Below, piece after piece: positions 9,191 through 18,214 of a DNA stretch of 64,000 bases. Below the pieces are notes generated by a model. That model was not told the origin of the DNA and did no database searches. It saw only the letters and a program-made list of their open reading frames with translations. Positions within the stretch are counted from its first letter, which is position 1. Each line of letters begins with the position of its first letter. A program made the position numbers and the translations under genes. The stretch comes from Methylophilus sp. 42 (GTDB lineage Bacteria; Pseudomonadota; Gammaproteobacteria; Burkholderiales; Methylophilaceae): positions 372,001 through 436,000 of the forward strand of contig NZ_KB913031.1 of assembly GCF_000384155.1 (NCBI RefSeq), written 5' to 3'.

Positions 9191-10102
9191 TTAAGTAAAC
9201 AATTCGATCAGTGTATGGCCTTGCCAGAACCATAGTGCGCCTGCCACTGCCAGAAAGAGAATAGTTAAATGCACGGCACCCCAGTATCGATAGGTATTGC
9301 GTAACTTTTGTGGTGATAGGTTGGATAATAGAAATGGTCGGCCATTTTTTGGTGCCCGCATCACATGGACGCCATCTGATGCGCGGATCTCTCTATGTTC
9401 TTTCTCGACTTCACGCATAGCCGCCCTGCGTGCTAATTCCCATTCTTTAAAATCAATCTCGCCATTACCATCGAGGTCAAAGCGCTGTAACAATGATTGT
9501 TTGTTTTCCTTCCAGGATGCCAGCAAGGCAGCCACATCTGATTTCAAGTCGAGTATGGAGTTAGCGCCGCCTATGGTCGCGAACTCGCCTAAGGCATAAA
9601 CTGAGTCGCTTCTCAGCAGCTCCTCCACGTATTTATAGCTGCCTTGGTTTACCACCCGGCGATCGGGCGCAATGACTTCTGCATGATCTGGATCGATCAC
9701 ACAGCTGCCCGTGCCATCGCTAATCTCTATCGTACTGTCACTGGTATGATTGCTGACCTGGCGCCAGCCTTTGTCTTCTTTTTCATAGACGCGATAACGG
9801 TACCAAATACAACGCGTGTGGCTGTAGGGGCTGATGAGTAGATTGTTGTACGCCATCGCAGTACGTCCATACAATTCAACATAGCCTTGAGCAGCGGAGG
9901 CGATGCGTGAGGTCGGTGTATCTGAAATGACGCGACATCTTTGGTAGTTAGCTGCCCAGGCCCAGAGGCTGATGAGGCCAATCAAACTGCAACAGCCTAT
10001 CCATACTCTTTGATTATGGGCATACACGGCCATCAGCAACAAGGTCAGGTGGCCAACGGATGTGATCGCGTCGTTATCGTGACCGCGTAAAAACTGCAAC
10101 AT
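9191..10102 (-). CDS. GIDE-domain membrane protein with an EF-hand
   Basis: A 303-aa protein resembling prokaryotic GIDE proteins (related to the membrane part of mitochondrial MULAN/MAPL). It has hydrophobic segments at about 17-50 and 276-295 that place the central domain between two membrane anchors. The central region (about 60-200) has the GIDE features 'AAQGYVELYGRT', 'SPYSHTRCIWYRYRVYE' and 'DGTGSCVIDPDHAEV'. A canonical calcium-binding EF-hand loop is inserted at 209-220 (D209, D211, N213, E215, D217, E220), inside a helical stretch. It lies 8 bp downstream of lemA on the same strand. No RING domain is visible, so ubiquitin ligase activity is not implied. Confidence 0.75.
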   Translation of the reverse strand: MLQFLRGHDNDAITSVGHLTLLLMAVYAHNQRVWIGCCSLIGLISLWAWAANYQRCRVISDTPTSRIASAAQGYVELYGRTAMAYNNLLISPYSHTRCIWYRYRVYEKEDKGWRQVSNHTSDSTIEISDGTGSCVIDPDHAEVIAPDRRVVNQGSYKYVEELLRSDSVYALGEFATIGGANSILDLKSDVAALLASWKENKQSLLQRFDLDGNGEIDFKEWELARRAAMREVEKEHREIRASDGVHVMRAPKNGRPFLLSNLSPQKLRNTYRYWGAVHLTILFLAVAGALWFWQGHTLIELFT

Positions 10103-10110
10103 AGTACAAC

Positions 10111-10677
10111 TTAACTATTAAAGCGTTTGCCGATATCGATGTCTCGCAGTTCTTCGCTGGCAAAACGCATGAGCTCAAAGCGTGGAAAGTTAAATAGTTT
10201 CGCCACTAACAGATCGGGAAACTGTTCGATACGTACGTTGTTGATATTAACACTTTCATTGTAAAACTCACGACGGTCAGCAATGGCGTTCTCTAGCCCG
10301 CTGATACGGGATTGCAAATGCAGAAAATTCTCGTTGGCTTTTAATTCAGGATACGCTTCTGCCAGGGCAAACAGATTGCCTAAGCCTGTGCGCAATGCAC
10401 CTTCGGCTGTCCCCAAGGCGTTTATGTCGTGTGACTGCTGCGCTTTAGACACCTGTGACCTGGCTAACATGACCTTTTCCAGGGTTTCTTGTTCATGCTT
10501 CATGTATTGCTTGCAGGTATCAATGAGTTTAGGCAACTCGTCATGACGCTGCTTCAGCAGTATTTCAATATTCGACCAGGCTTTGGCAATGTTGTTTTTA
10601 ACGCTGACTAAACTGTTATACAGCATGATGATATAAAGCGTTAAAACTGCGAATATGACTAAGGTGACGATCTCCAT
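10111..10677 (-). CDS. LemA family membrane protein
   Basis: A 188-aa LemA protein: one N-terminal membrane helix (about 3-20) followed by the long helical LemA domain ('YNSLVSVKNNIAKAWSNIE', 'LKQRHDELPKLIDTCKQY', 'AYPELKANENFLHLQSRI', 'ENAIADRREFYNESVNIN'). LemA proteins are anchored in the inner membrane and often neighbour GIDE or TPM-domain genes. Here the GIDE-domain gene follows 8 bp later, so the two form an operon. The molecular role of the family is still poorly known. The gene is divergent from nfeD, which starts about 140 bp away. Confidence 0.88.
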   Translation of the reverse strand: MEIVTLVIFAVLTLYIIMLYNSLVSVKNNIAKAWSNIEILLKQRHDELPKLIDTCKQYMKHEQETLEKVMLARSQVSKAQQSHDINALGTAEGALRTGLGNLFALAEAYPELKANENFLHLQSRISGLENAIADRREFYNESVNINNVRIEQFPDLLVAKLFNFPRFELMRFASEELRDIDIGKRFNS

Positions 10678-10820
10678 AATTCTCCTTGTTTGGTAACGAT
10701 GTTAAACGGATAGTCTAGGGCATGCTAATACAAGCAGCGTGATTGCCATGTATGCAATAGGCAGCAAGAATACGTTCTTTTCTGATAGGATATATTAAAA
10801 ACAATAGAGAGGTGAGCACC

Positions 10821-11267
10821 GTGCAACTGGTCTGGAGTTGGGGCGTTATCGGCCTGATTTTATTGTGTCTGGAAATGATGTCCGGTACTTTGTATTTGCT
10901 TTGGCCAGGCGTCGCCGCCTTGGTCATGGCATTGTTTTCCTGGTTATTCCCAGCCTTTAGTCTTGCTTGGCAAATCGTCATCTATGCCATTTTTTCCGTA
11001 TTGGCCGTCGCCATCTGGCGCAAGCGGGAACAAGCCCATCCGGCCCCGCGTGTCGGGCAGGCACAGGGTGAGGAGATCGGTCGTCAGGGCGTGATCACCG
11101 TTGCCGTCAGCCCGGCACAGCCAGGCAAAATTCGTTTTAGCCAAGGCGTGATGGGCAGTAAAGAATGGACCGCCTATGCGGACGTAGACATCGCTATCGA
11201 TCAGCCTGCCAAAATCATGGCAGTGGAAGGCAATGGCTTGCGTGTTGCGCCACTGAGACAACACTAA
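10821..11267 (+). CDS. NfeD-like membrane protein
   Basis: A 148-aa protein with three or four membrane segments in the first 70 residues and a C-terminal OB-fold NfeD domain ('GRQGVITVAVSPAQPGKIRF', ending 'NGLRVAPLRQH'). NfeD proteins work with stomatin/SPFH partners, and such a gene follows 70 bp downstream. I prefer GTG 10821 because the sequence GAGGTGA (10809-10815) is an excellent ribosome-binding site 5 bp before it. A GTG at 10812 is in frame but lies inside that site. This is the short form without a protease domain. Confidence 0.85.
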   Translation: MQLVWSWGVIGLILLCLEMMSGTLYLLWPGVAALVMALFSWLFPAFSLAWQIVIYAIFSVLAVAIWRKREQAHPAPRVGQAQGEEIGRQGVITVAVSPAQPGKIRFSQGVMGSKEWTAYADVDIAIDQPAKIMAVEGNGLRVAPLRQH

Positions 11268-11337
11268 GCGACACTAGCCCAAGACTTTTGGGGTTGCTGA
11301 ATGCAGCAGCTCAATATTTTTCACTAGAGGAATACAC

Positions 11338-12180
11338 ATGGAAATCAGCATCATCATATTGATATTGGCGATTATTGCCATCGTTAAAGGCGTACGTATT
11401 GTGCCGCAGGGCGAGGAGTGGGTAGTTGAGCGCCTAGGCAAGTTTGCTGGCATTTTAGTGCCAGGCTTGCATGTGATTAACCCGATTTTGAGTACAGTCA
11501 GTTACAAAGTCACCACCAAGGACATTATTCTGGATGTGCCAGAGCAAGAGGTGATCACGCGCGATAATGCGGTGATTCTGGCCAATGCGGTGGCGTTTAT
11601 CAAAGTCACTAATATCGAACGTGCCGTCTATGGTATTGAAAACTTCCGCGAAGCCATGCGCAATATGGTGCAAACCAGTTTGCGCTCGATTATTGGCGGC
11701 ATGGATTTAAACCACGCGTTGACTTCGCGTGACCGCATCAAGGCCGAACTTAAGGAAGCCATTGCCGATGAGGCGCTGGATTGGGGCCTGACGGTGAAAA
11801 GCGTCGAGATTCAGGATATCAAACCTTCTGCCAATATGCAGGACGCCATGGAAAGACAAGCCGCTGCCGAGCGTGAGCGTGTGGCGGTGGTGACCGAGGC
11901 GGAAGGCGCCAAACAGTCGTTGATTCTGAACGCGGAAGCGCGCCTGGAAGCGGCGCGTAAAGATGCCGAGGCGCAAATGGTGGGTGCTAATGCCTCCGCT
12001 GAGGCGATTAAGATGATTGCTGAGGCGGTGAAAGAAAATAATGCTTCAGCGACCTTTCTATTGGGGGATCGCTACATTCAGTCCTTGCAAAAAATGGCTG
12101 ACTCCAATAACAGTAAAATTGTGGTCATGCCAGGCGATGTCGTCAGCGCCGTGAAAAGCCTGGTAGGCGGCGGTAAATAG
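11338..12180 (+). CDS. qmcA: SPFH/stomatin-like membrane protein (QmcA type)
   Basis: A 280-aa SPFH-domain protein. It has one N-terminal membrane helix (about 3-18), then the SPFH domain ('VPQGEEWVVERLGKF', 'GLHVINPILSTVSYKV', 'VITRDNAVILANAVAF', 'SIIGGMDLNHALTSRD'), then an Ala/Glu-rich coiled coil (about 170-235) that drives oligomerisation. QmcA/stomatin proteins form large membrane rings and cooperate with NfeD proteins and the FtsH protease. The upstream nfeD-like gene supports this pairing. The ribosome-binding site GAGGAA lies shortly before the ATG. Confidence 0.9.
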   Translation: MEISIIILILAIIAIVKGVRIVPQGEEWVVERLGKFAGILVPGLHVINPILSTVSYKVTTKDIILDVPEQEVITRDNAVILANAVAFIKVTNIERAVYGIENFREAMRNMVQTSLRSIIGGMDLNHALTSRDRIKAELKEAIADEALDWGLTVKSVEIQDIKPSANMQDAMERQAAAERERVAVVTEAEGAKQSLILNAEARLEAARKDAEAQMVGANASAEAIKMIAEAVKENNASATFLLGDRYIQSLQKMADSNNSKIVVMPGDVVSAVKSLVGGGK

Positions 12181-12213
12181 TGCTGCAACTAGTGATTTAA
12201 AAAATCTTCTTCG

Positions 12214-12241
12214 GTTGCGCTAGCGCTTATGCTGGCGCAAC
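12214..12241. other. Stem-loop between qmcA and the DUF2126 gene
   Basis: An 11-bp stem (one G-T pair) formed by GTTGCGCTAGC and GCTGGCGCAAC around a 6-nt loop. It has no long T-run behind it, so it may slow rather than end transcription. It separates the qmcA operon from the ligase operon. Confidence 0.4.
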
Positions 12242-12296
12242 TGGCATATTTCCTGCATCTCACTGCTCAGAACCATAATTCTAATAAGGAGTAGCA

Positions 12297-15200
12297 GTGG
12301 CTATCCGCGTTGCTTTGCATCACCGCACCAGTTACAAGTTCGACCGCCTGGTCAATCTGTCTCCTCACGAAGTCCGCCTGAAGCCTGCCGCGCATGCACG
12401 CACGCCTGTGTTGTCGTATTCACTGAGCGTGAAGCCTGAAAAACACTTTATCAATTGGCAGCAAGACCCTTACGGCAATTACATCGCCCGGTTTGTATTC
12501 CCCGAAATGGTGCGCGAACTCGACTTTACGGTCGATTTAGTGGCGGACATGACGGTGATCAATCCGTTTGATTTCTTTGTGGAGAAATATGCTGAACACT
12601 TTCCGTTCAATTACACTGAGCAACAGGCGTTTGAGTTAACCGCTTATTTGCAGGCTGAGCCGATGACGCCTTTGTTGCAAGGCTGGATGGCGCACATTCG
12701 CCAGCAGGTGGTGCAACCCGGGATTGGCATCGTGGATTTTCTGGTCGCGGTGAATCAGCGTTTGCAAGGCGATATTGGCTATACCGTGCGCATGGAGCCA
12801 GGCATTCAAACGCCGGAAGAAACTTTGCAAAAACGCACGGGTTCTTGCAGGGATTCGGCCTGGTTACTGGTACAGATTATGCGCAACCTTGGCCTGGCTG
12901 CACGTTTTGTGTCCGGTTACCTGATACAACTTAAAGCCGATGTTGAGGCGCTGGACGGGCCAAGTGGTACGGCAGTGGATTTTACCGACTTGCATGCCTG
13001 GACCGAGGTGTTTATTCCTGGCGCCGGTTGGGTCGGCTTGGACCCAACCTCAGGCCTGATGGCTGGCGAGGGGCATATTCCGCTTGCCTGCACCGCATTG
13101 CCTTCTTCTGCGGCGCCGGTGGTCGGGTTTACCGATGTCGCTGAAGTCACTTTTCACCACGAGATGTCGGTGACCCGCATTCATGAAGATCCGCGTGTGA
13201 CCAAGCCGTATAGTGAAGCGGACTGGCAGGCCATTGTGAAGCTCGGCGAGCAGGTCGACAAACAGCTGACCAAAATGGATGTACGCTTGACGCATGGGGG
13301 TGAGCCGACCTTTGTGTCGATTGATGATATGGATGGCGCGCAGTGGAATACGCTGGCATTGGGCGAACACAAGCGGCAGTTGGCGGGTGAGCTGGCATCG
13401 CGGCTCAAGGCACATTTTGCCCCCAATGGCTTCCTGCATTACGGTCAGGGTAAATGGTATCCCGGTGAGCCTTTGCCGCGCTGGGCGATTAATATCTACT
13501 GGCGGCCAGATGGCAAGCCGGTCTGGCGCGATGTCAGCCTGTTTTCTGTTGAGTCAGAGAGTGATGGTTACACCGCCAGGCAGGCGCAGGCCTTTGTCTC
13601 GCATTTGGCCGATATCTTGGGTTTTCCGCGTGCCTGTGTGGTGCCTGCTTATGAGGATGTCTGGTCGTTGGCGCAGCAGGAGCAGCAGTTATCGCACAAT
13701 GTGGATCCGCTCAAAGCTGATTTGACCGATGGCGCTGAACGCAAACGATTGGCCAATGTGCTGAATCAAGGGTTGGGCAAGGTGGTCGGCTATGTGATGC
13801 CGTTAAAGCCAGTTGAATCAAAGGCGGCTGGTGAGTGGCTCACCAGTAAGTGGCCGCTGCGGCGCGAACATCTTTATTTATTGGCTGGCGACTCACCGAT
13901 GGGCTTGCGATTGCCATTGTCTTCATTGCCATGGCAGTTACCTGCTGATGTTGAGCCAGCATTTACCCTGGATTCGTTTGCCGAACAAGCCGCGCTGGGC
14001 GATACCAATACGCCCAAAGTCAGGCTTAAACACAAAACCATCCAGCCCAAGGCGCGCGAGGTGATTCACACTGCCTTGTGCGTGCAAGTGCGGCAAGGGC
14101 GCCTATATGTCTTTATGCCGCCGGTGACGCGCCTGGAAGACTACCTCGATTTACTCAGTGCAATCGAGCAAACAGCTGCCGACCTCAAGCTTAAATTGTG
14201 GCTGGAAGGGTATACGCCACCGCGCCATAGCCGCTTGAAATTACTCAGCGTGACGCCGGATCCTGGCGTCATTGAAGTGAATATCCACCCGGCTAAAAGC
14301 TGGGCGGAACTGGTGGCGAATACCGGTACACTGTATGAAGCGGCGCGTGTGTGCAGGTTGGGCACAGAGAAATTTATGCTGGACGGGCGCCATACAGGCA
14401 CCGGCGGCGGTAACCATGTCACCTTGGGTGGTGAGACGGCGGCAGACAGCCCCATGCTGCGCCGCCCGGATGTGCTGCGCAGTTTGATTACCTACTGGCA
14501 GAATCACCCGGCCTTATCTTACCTGTTTTCAGGTACGTTTATTGGTCCTACCAGTCAGGCCCCCCGTGTCGATGAGGCGCGCGACGATAATTTGTATGAA
14601 TTGGGCATTGCTTTCCAGCAGATGGAAAAAATGCTGACGCCGGGTGAGGAGAGTCAGCAGCCTTGGCTGGTTGACAGGTTACTGCGGCATTTGCTGGTTG
14701 ATTTAACCGGCAATACGCACCGGGCCGAGTTTTCTATCGACAAACTGTATTCGCCAGATGGACCGACCGGGCGTTTGGGTCTAGTCGAGTTCCGGGCATT
14801 TGAAATGCCACCGCACGCGCGCATGAGTTTGCTGCAAAGCTTGTTGTTACGCGCGCTGGTCGCCCGTTTCTGGAAAACACCTTACACCGGTAAATTGGTG
14901 CATTGGGGGACTGAGTTGCATGACCGCTGGATGCTGCCCAGTTTTGTGGCGCAGGACATTGCTGATGTGGTGGCTGATTTGCGCGCGGCAGGCTACGCCT
15001 TTGAGCAGCGCTGGTTTGAGCCATTTATTGAGTTTCGTTTTCCACGCTATGGTACGGTTGCCTATTACGGTATTGAGCTGGAGTTACGGCAGGCCATAGA
15101 GCCTTGGAACGTGCTGGGTGAAGAAGTATCTGGCGGCGGCACGGCACGCTATGTGGATTCGTCTGTCGAACGCATGCAGTTGCGGGTGCGCGGCTTGACG

Positions 15201-15587
15201 GATGGTCGCCATGTGGTGACCTGTAACGGTCGCCCGCTGCCGCTGCAAGCGACAGGCAATGCCGGGGAATATGTCGCCGGCATCCGCTTCCGTGCCTGGA
15301 ATCCTTGGTCCGCCTTGCACCCGACGATTCCGGTACAGGCGCCGCTGGTATTCGACCTGGTGGACACTTGGAGTCAAAAGTCGCTGGGGGGATGTACTTA
15401 CCATGTCTCGCATCCGGGCGGGCGCAATTACAGCACTTTCCCGGTCAATGCCAATGAAGCAGAGGCGCGCCGGTTTGCCCGTTTCTGGGCGCATGGACAT
15501 ACGCCAGGCAAGGTGGATGTGGTAAAAGAGCCACCCAATCCGCGTTTTCCATTCACCCTGGACTTGCGCTGGCAGGCCAATGGTTGA
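12297..15587 (+). CDS. Transglutaminase-DUF2126 fusion (predicted amidoligase)
   Basis: A 1096-aa two-part protein. The N-terminal part (about 1-290) is a transglutaminase-like cysteine protease fold with its N-terminal beta domain and triad C184 (GSCRDSAW), H233 (LHAWTE) and D249 (GLDPTSG). The larger C-terminal part is DUF2126. It contains 'LTHGGEPTFVS', 'HTGTGGGNHVTLGG' and 'VEFRAFEMPPHARM'; the His/Glu/Arg pattern is reminiscent of carboxylate-amine ligases of the glutamine synthetase/GCS fold. It is the first gene of an operon with a permuted ATP-grasp protein and a second transglutaminase. Comparative work on amidoligases predicts that such sets make or trim unusual peptides; substrate unknown. 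GTG start with a good AAGGAG site 5 bp upstream. Confidence 0.88.
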   Translation: MAIRVALHHRTSYKFDRLVNLSPHEVRLKPAAHARTPVLSYSLSVKPEKHFINWQQDPYGNYIARFVFPEMVRELDFTVDLVADMTVINPFDFFVEKYAEHFPFNYTEQQAFELTAYLQAEPMTPLLQGWMAHIRQQVVQPGIGIVDFLVAVNQRLQGDIGYTVRMEPGIQTPEETLQKRTGSCRDSAWLLVQIMRNLGLAARFVSGYLIQLKADVEALDGPSGTAVDFTDLHAWTEVFIPGAGWVGLDPTSGLMAGEGHIPLACTALPSSAAPVVGFTDVAEVTFHHEMSVTRIHEDPRVTKPYSEADWQAIVKLGEQVDKQLTKMDVRLTHGGEPTFVSIDDMDGAQWNTLALGEHKRQLAGELASRLKAHFAPNGFLHYGQGKWYPGEPLPRWAINIYWRPDGKPVWRDVSLFSVESESDGYTARQAQAFVSHLADILGFPRACVVPAYEDVWSLAQQEQQLSHNVDPLKADLTDGAERKRLANVLNQGLGKVVGYVMPLKPVESKAAGEWLTSKWPLRREHLYLLAGDSPMGLRLPLSSLPWQLPADVEPAFTLDSFAEQAALGDTNTPKVRLKHKTIQPKAREVIHTALCVQVRQGRLYVFMPPVTRLEDYLDLLSAIEQTAADLKLKLWLEGYTPPRHSRLKLLSVTPDPGVIEVNIHPAKSWAELVANTGTLYEAARVCRLGTEKFMLDGRHTGTGGGNHVTLGGETAADSPMLRRPDVLRSLITYWQNHPALSYLFSGTFIGPTSQAPRVDEARDDNLYELGIAFQQMEKMLTPGEESQQPWLVDRLLRHLLVDLTGNTHRAEFSIDKLYSPDGPTGRLGLVEFRAFEMPPHARMSLLQSLLLRALVARFWKTPYTGKLVHWGTELHDRWMLPSFVAQDIADVVADLRAAGYAFEQRWFEPFIEFRFPRYGTVAYYGIELELRQAIEPWNVLGEEVSGGGTARYVDSSVERMQLRVRGLTDGRHVVTCNGRPLPLQATGNAGEYVAGIRFRAWNPWSALHPTIPVQAPLVFDLVDTWSQKSLGGCTYHVSHPGGRNYSTFPVNANEAEARRFARFWAHGHTPGKVDVVKEPPNPRFPFTLDLRWQANG

Positions 15588-15664
15588 ACATCCTGTTACA
15601 CTGAGTGTCATCTAGATGTATATATTTTGTTAACTAATGGCTTTTGATCGCCCCCTTACCCAGC

Positions 15665-18205
15665 ATGCAATCAGTGCTTAATCAGCTTTATTTTTCTGAC
15701 CGCTACAACGAACTGTTGGATAGCAACGGCCAGGCGCGCCCACACTGGCAAGCGCTGTTGGCACAGCTTGAGTCCGAAGAGCCAACAGCGATGCGCAAAC
15801 GCATTGAGGCGGTGCAAAGGCAGGTGCGGGATAACGGCGTGACGTATAACGTCTACGCCGATACGCATGGCGTACAACGTCCGTGGGACCTGGATGTACT
15901 ACCGCTGATTATTCCGCAGGACGAATGGCAACACATTGCTGCTTCGGTGGCGCAGCGGGCTACTTTGCTTAATCAGGTGTTGCTTGATGTTTATGGCGAG
16001 CAGCGTTTATTGGCCAGCGGTCAATTGCCACCCGCCTTGATTTACGGCCATAACGGCTTTTTGCCGTCATGTGTCGGCATACCGCATTACGATAATGTCG
16101 CCTTGCATCACTACGCGGTCGATCTTGCGCGTGCGCCCAACGGCCAATGGTGGGTGGTGTCTGACCGTACGCAAGGACCGACGGGTGCGGGCTATGCATT
16201 GGAAAACCGCACCATTATTTCAAGTGCTTTTCCAGAGTTGTTCCGTGACTTGAATATTGAGCGGCTGAGCGGCTTTTTTGCCAGCATGCGCGACAGTCTG
16301 GCGCACTGGGGACACCGGGTGGCTGATAATCAGGCACAGACTGTCCCTGGCATCACCGCGCTGGGGCAAGGGGAGCCGCCGTTGGTGGTTATTTTGACTC
16401 CCGGACCTTATAACGAGACTTATCATGAGCAGTCCTTCCTGGCTGGGTATCTGGGCTATCCACTGGTACAAGGCAGCGACCTCACCGTGCGCAATGGCAT
16501 TGTCTGGCTAAAAACCATTGCCGGGCTGCGGCCGGTGCATGCCATCTTGCGCCGTATTGATGATGATTATTGTGATCCGCTGGAGTTGAATGCCGACTCA
16601 TTGCTGGGCGTGGCTGGCCTGACGCAGGCCGCCCGTCTGGGTAATGTGCTGATCGCCAATGCGCTGGGCGCCAATTTGCTGCAATCTGGCGCTTTACTCG
16701 GCTTTTTACCCAATTTATGCCAGTCATTGTTAGGTGAAGCGCTGCGTATGCCATCGGTGGGCACCTGGTGGTGTGGTGAACCCGCCGCGCTGGAATATGT
16801 GATCCAGCATCTGGATGACCTGGTGATCAAACCAGCTTACCCGCAGGTGCGGTCTTCGCCCATTTTTGGTGAGGACTTGAATCCCAGCCAAAAAGAGTCG
16901 TTGATTGAGCGGCTACGGGCGCAGCCTGATCATTATATTGCCCAGGAGCAAGTGGATATTTCGCATGCGCCGGTGCTCACCAGCCACCAGCATCAGCCGC
17001 AAATCGGTTCGCTCGCCGTGAGCCTGCGTGTGTATGCGTTTGCCACACCGAATGGTTATGCGATTTTACCCGGCGGCTTGTCCCGGGTTGCCAGTGGCAA
17101 GGATGCGCGCGTAGTGACCATGCAGCGTGGTGGTACCAGCAAAGATACCTGGGTGTTGTCACATGATAGCCAGCCGCCATTCAGTCTGTTGCGCAAAACC
17201 AATTCCAGCCAGGACTTGGTGCGCGAAAATGCCTATCTCTCGAGCCGCATGGCGGAAAACCTGTTCTGGTATGGTCGCTACTCAGTGCGCAACCTGCAAA
17301 AAGCCATGATGTTGCGTGCCACCATCCGGGCTCTGCTTGAGTACACGCCAGAAATGCGCGATGGCGAGTGGGTCACCATGCAAGGTTTGTGTCAGTGGTT
17401 TGATTTGCTGCCTTGTGCCGAGGACGAAGAAGACTTGGCCAACTGGCAGCCATGGGCAGATGATGATATTGAACCGCTATTGATCCAGTCCGTCTTTTCA
17501 CAACAATCCAATAGCTTGGCCACCAGTGTGCAGCAATTATTCCAGCAGGCATTTAACCTGCGTGAGCGTATTTCGAATGACCACTGGCGTACCGTCAATG
17601 TGTTGTCGCGCTTATTTATTACCCGTCACCAGCATGCCACCCTGCAAGACGCCTTGTCTTACATTGAGCAGGCCATCAATCATTTTGTCACGCTCACCGG
17701 TTTTGCCATGGACTGGATGACGCGTGACCTGGGCTGGCGTTTTATGTCACTCGGGCGGCGTATTGAGCGCTTGCAGTTTATGTGTGTGTTGCTCAGCCGC
17801 GCACTGGGCATGCCGCAGCACAGCAACCTGGAGTGGTTGTTGCAAGTGACCAATAACCTGGTGACCTATCGTGCCCGTTACGCGGCACAGCCGGAATGGT
17901 TGCCGGTGCTGGACCTGCTGTTGATGGACGACAATAACCCTAATTCTGTGGTGTTCCAGATTAAAGGCCTGGTGAAATATCTGGAAGAAATGGATGCGCA
18001 AGATAATGCTGGTGGCATTGCCACCGAGCTCAATGATTGCTGGCAAGCCTTGCTGCAACTGGACCCGGATCAATGCTTTACGGTTGGGAATGCCGCACTG
18101 GCCGAGTGGCTTAACCGCACTTATGCCGTCACACTCACCTTGTCAGACCGGCTGAGTCTGCGTTTCTTCAGTTATGCCAGTCCGCTGGTGATCCCGCGTT
18201 ATTAA
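15665..18205 (+). CDS. Circularly permuted type 2 ATP-grasp protein fused to an alpha-E domain
   Basis: An 846-aa protein. Residues about 1-500 are the circularly permuted ATP-grasp domain, with 'VYGEQRLLASGQLPPALIYGHN'-type opening (first part seen at about 95-115), 'VVSDRTQGPTGAGYALENR' and 'YVIQHLDDLVIKPAY'. Residues about 515-846 are the all-helical alpha-E domain, opening with 'YLSSRMAENLFWYGRYSVRN'. The two are often fused and are predicted to form a peptide (COOH-NH2) ligase. It lies 77 bp after the DUF2126 gene and 9 bp before a transglutaminase gene, all on the same strand. I use ATG 15665; a TTG at 15644 is in frame and neither has a good ribosome-binding site. Confidence 0.9.
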   Translation: MQSVLNQLYFSDRYNELLDSNGQARPHWQALLAQLESEEPTAMRKRIEAVQRQVRDNGVTYNVYADTHGVQRPWDLDVLPLIIPQDEWQHIAASVAQRATLLNQVLLDVYGEQRLLASGQLPPALIYGHNGFLPSCVGIPHYDNVALHHYAVDLARAPNGQWWVVSDRTQGPTGAGYALENRTIISSAFPELFRDLNIERLSGFFASMRDSLAHWGHRVADNQAQTVPGITALGQGEPPLVVILTPGPYNETYHEQSFLAGYLGYPLVQGSDLTVRNGIVWLKTIAGLRPVHAILRRIDDDYCDPLELNADSLLGVAGLTQAARLGNVLIANALGANLLQSGALLGFLPNLCQSLLGEALRMPSVGTWWCGEPAALEYVIQHLDDLVIKPAYPQVRSSPIFGEDLNPSQKESLIERLRAQPDHYIAQEQVDISHAPVLTSHQHQPQIGSLAVSLRVYAFATPNGYAILPGGLSRVASGKDARVVTMQRGGTSKDTWVLSHDSQPPFSLLRKTNSSQDLVRENAYLSSRMAENLFWYGRYSVRNLQKAMMLRATIRALLEYTPEMRDGEWVTMQGLCQWFDLLPCAEDEEDLANWQPWADDDIEPLLIQSVFSQQSNSLATSVQQLFQQAFNLRERISNDHWRTVNVLSRLFITRHQHATLQDALSYIEQAINHFVTLTGFAMDWMTRDLGWRFMSLGRRIERLQFMCVLLSRALGMPQHSNLEWLLQVTNNLVTYRARYAAQPEWLPVLDLLLMDDNNPNSVVFQIKGLVKYLEEMDAQDNAGGIATELNDCWQALLQLDPDQCFTVGNAALAEWLNRTYAVTLTLSDRLSLRFFSYASPLVIPRY

Positions 18206-18214
18206 GGACTGGCG

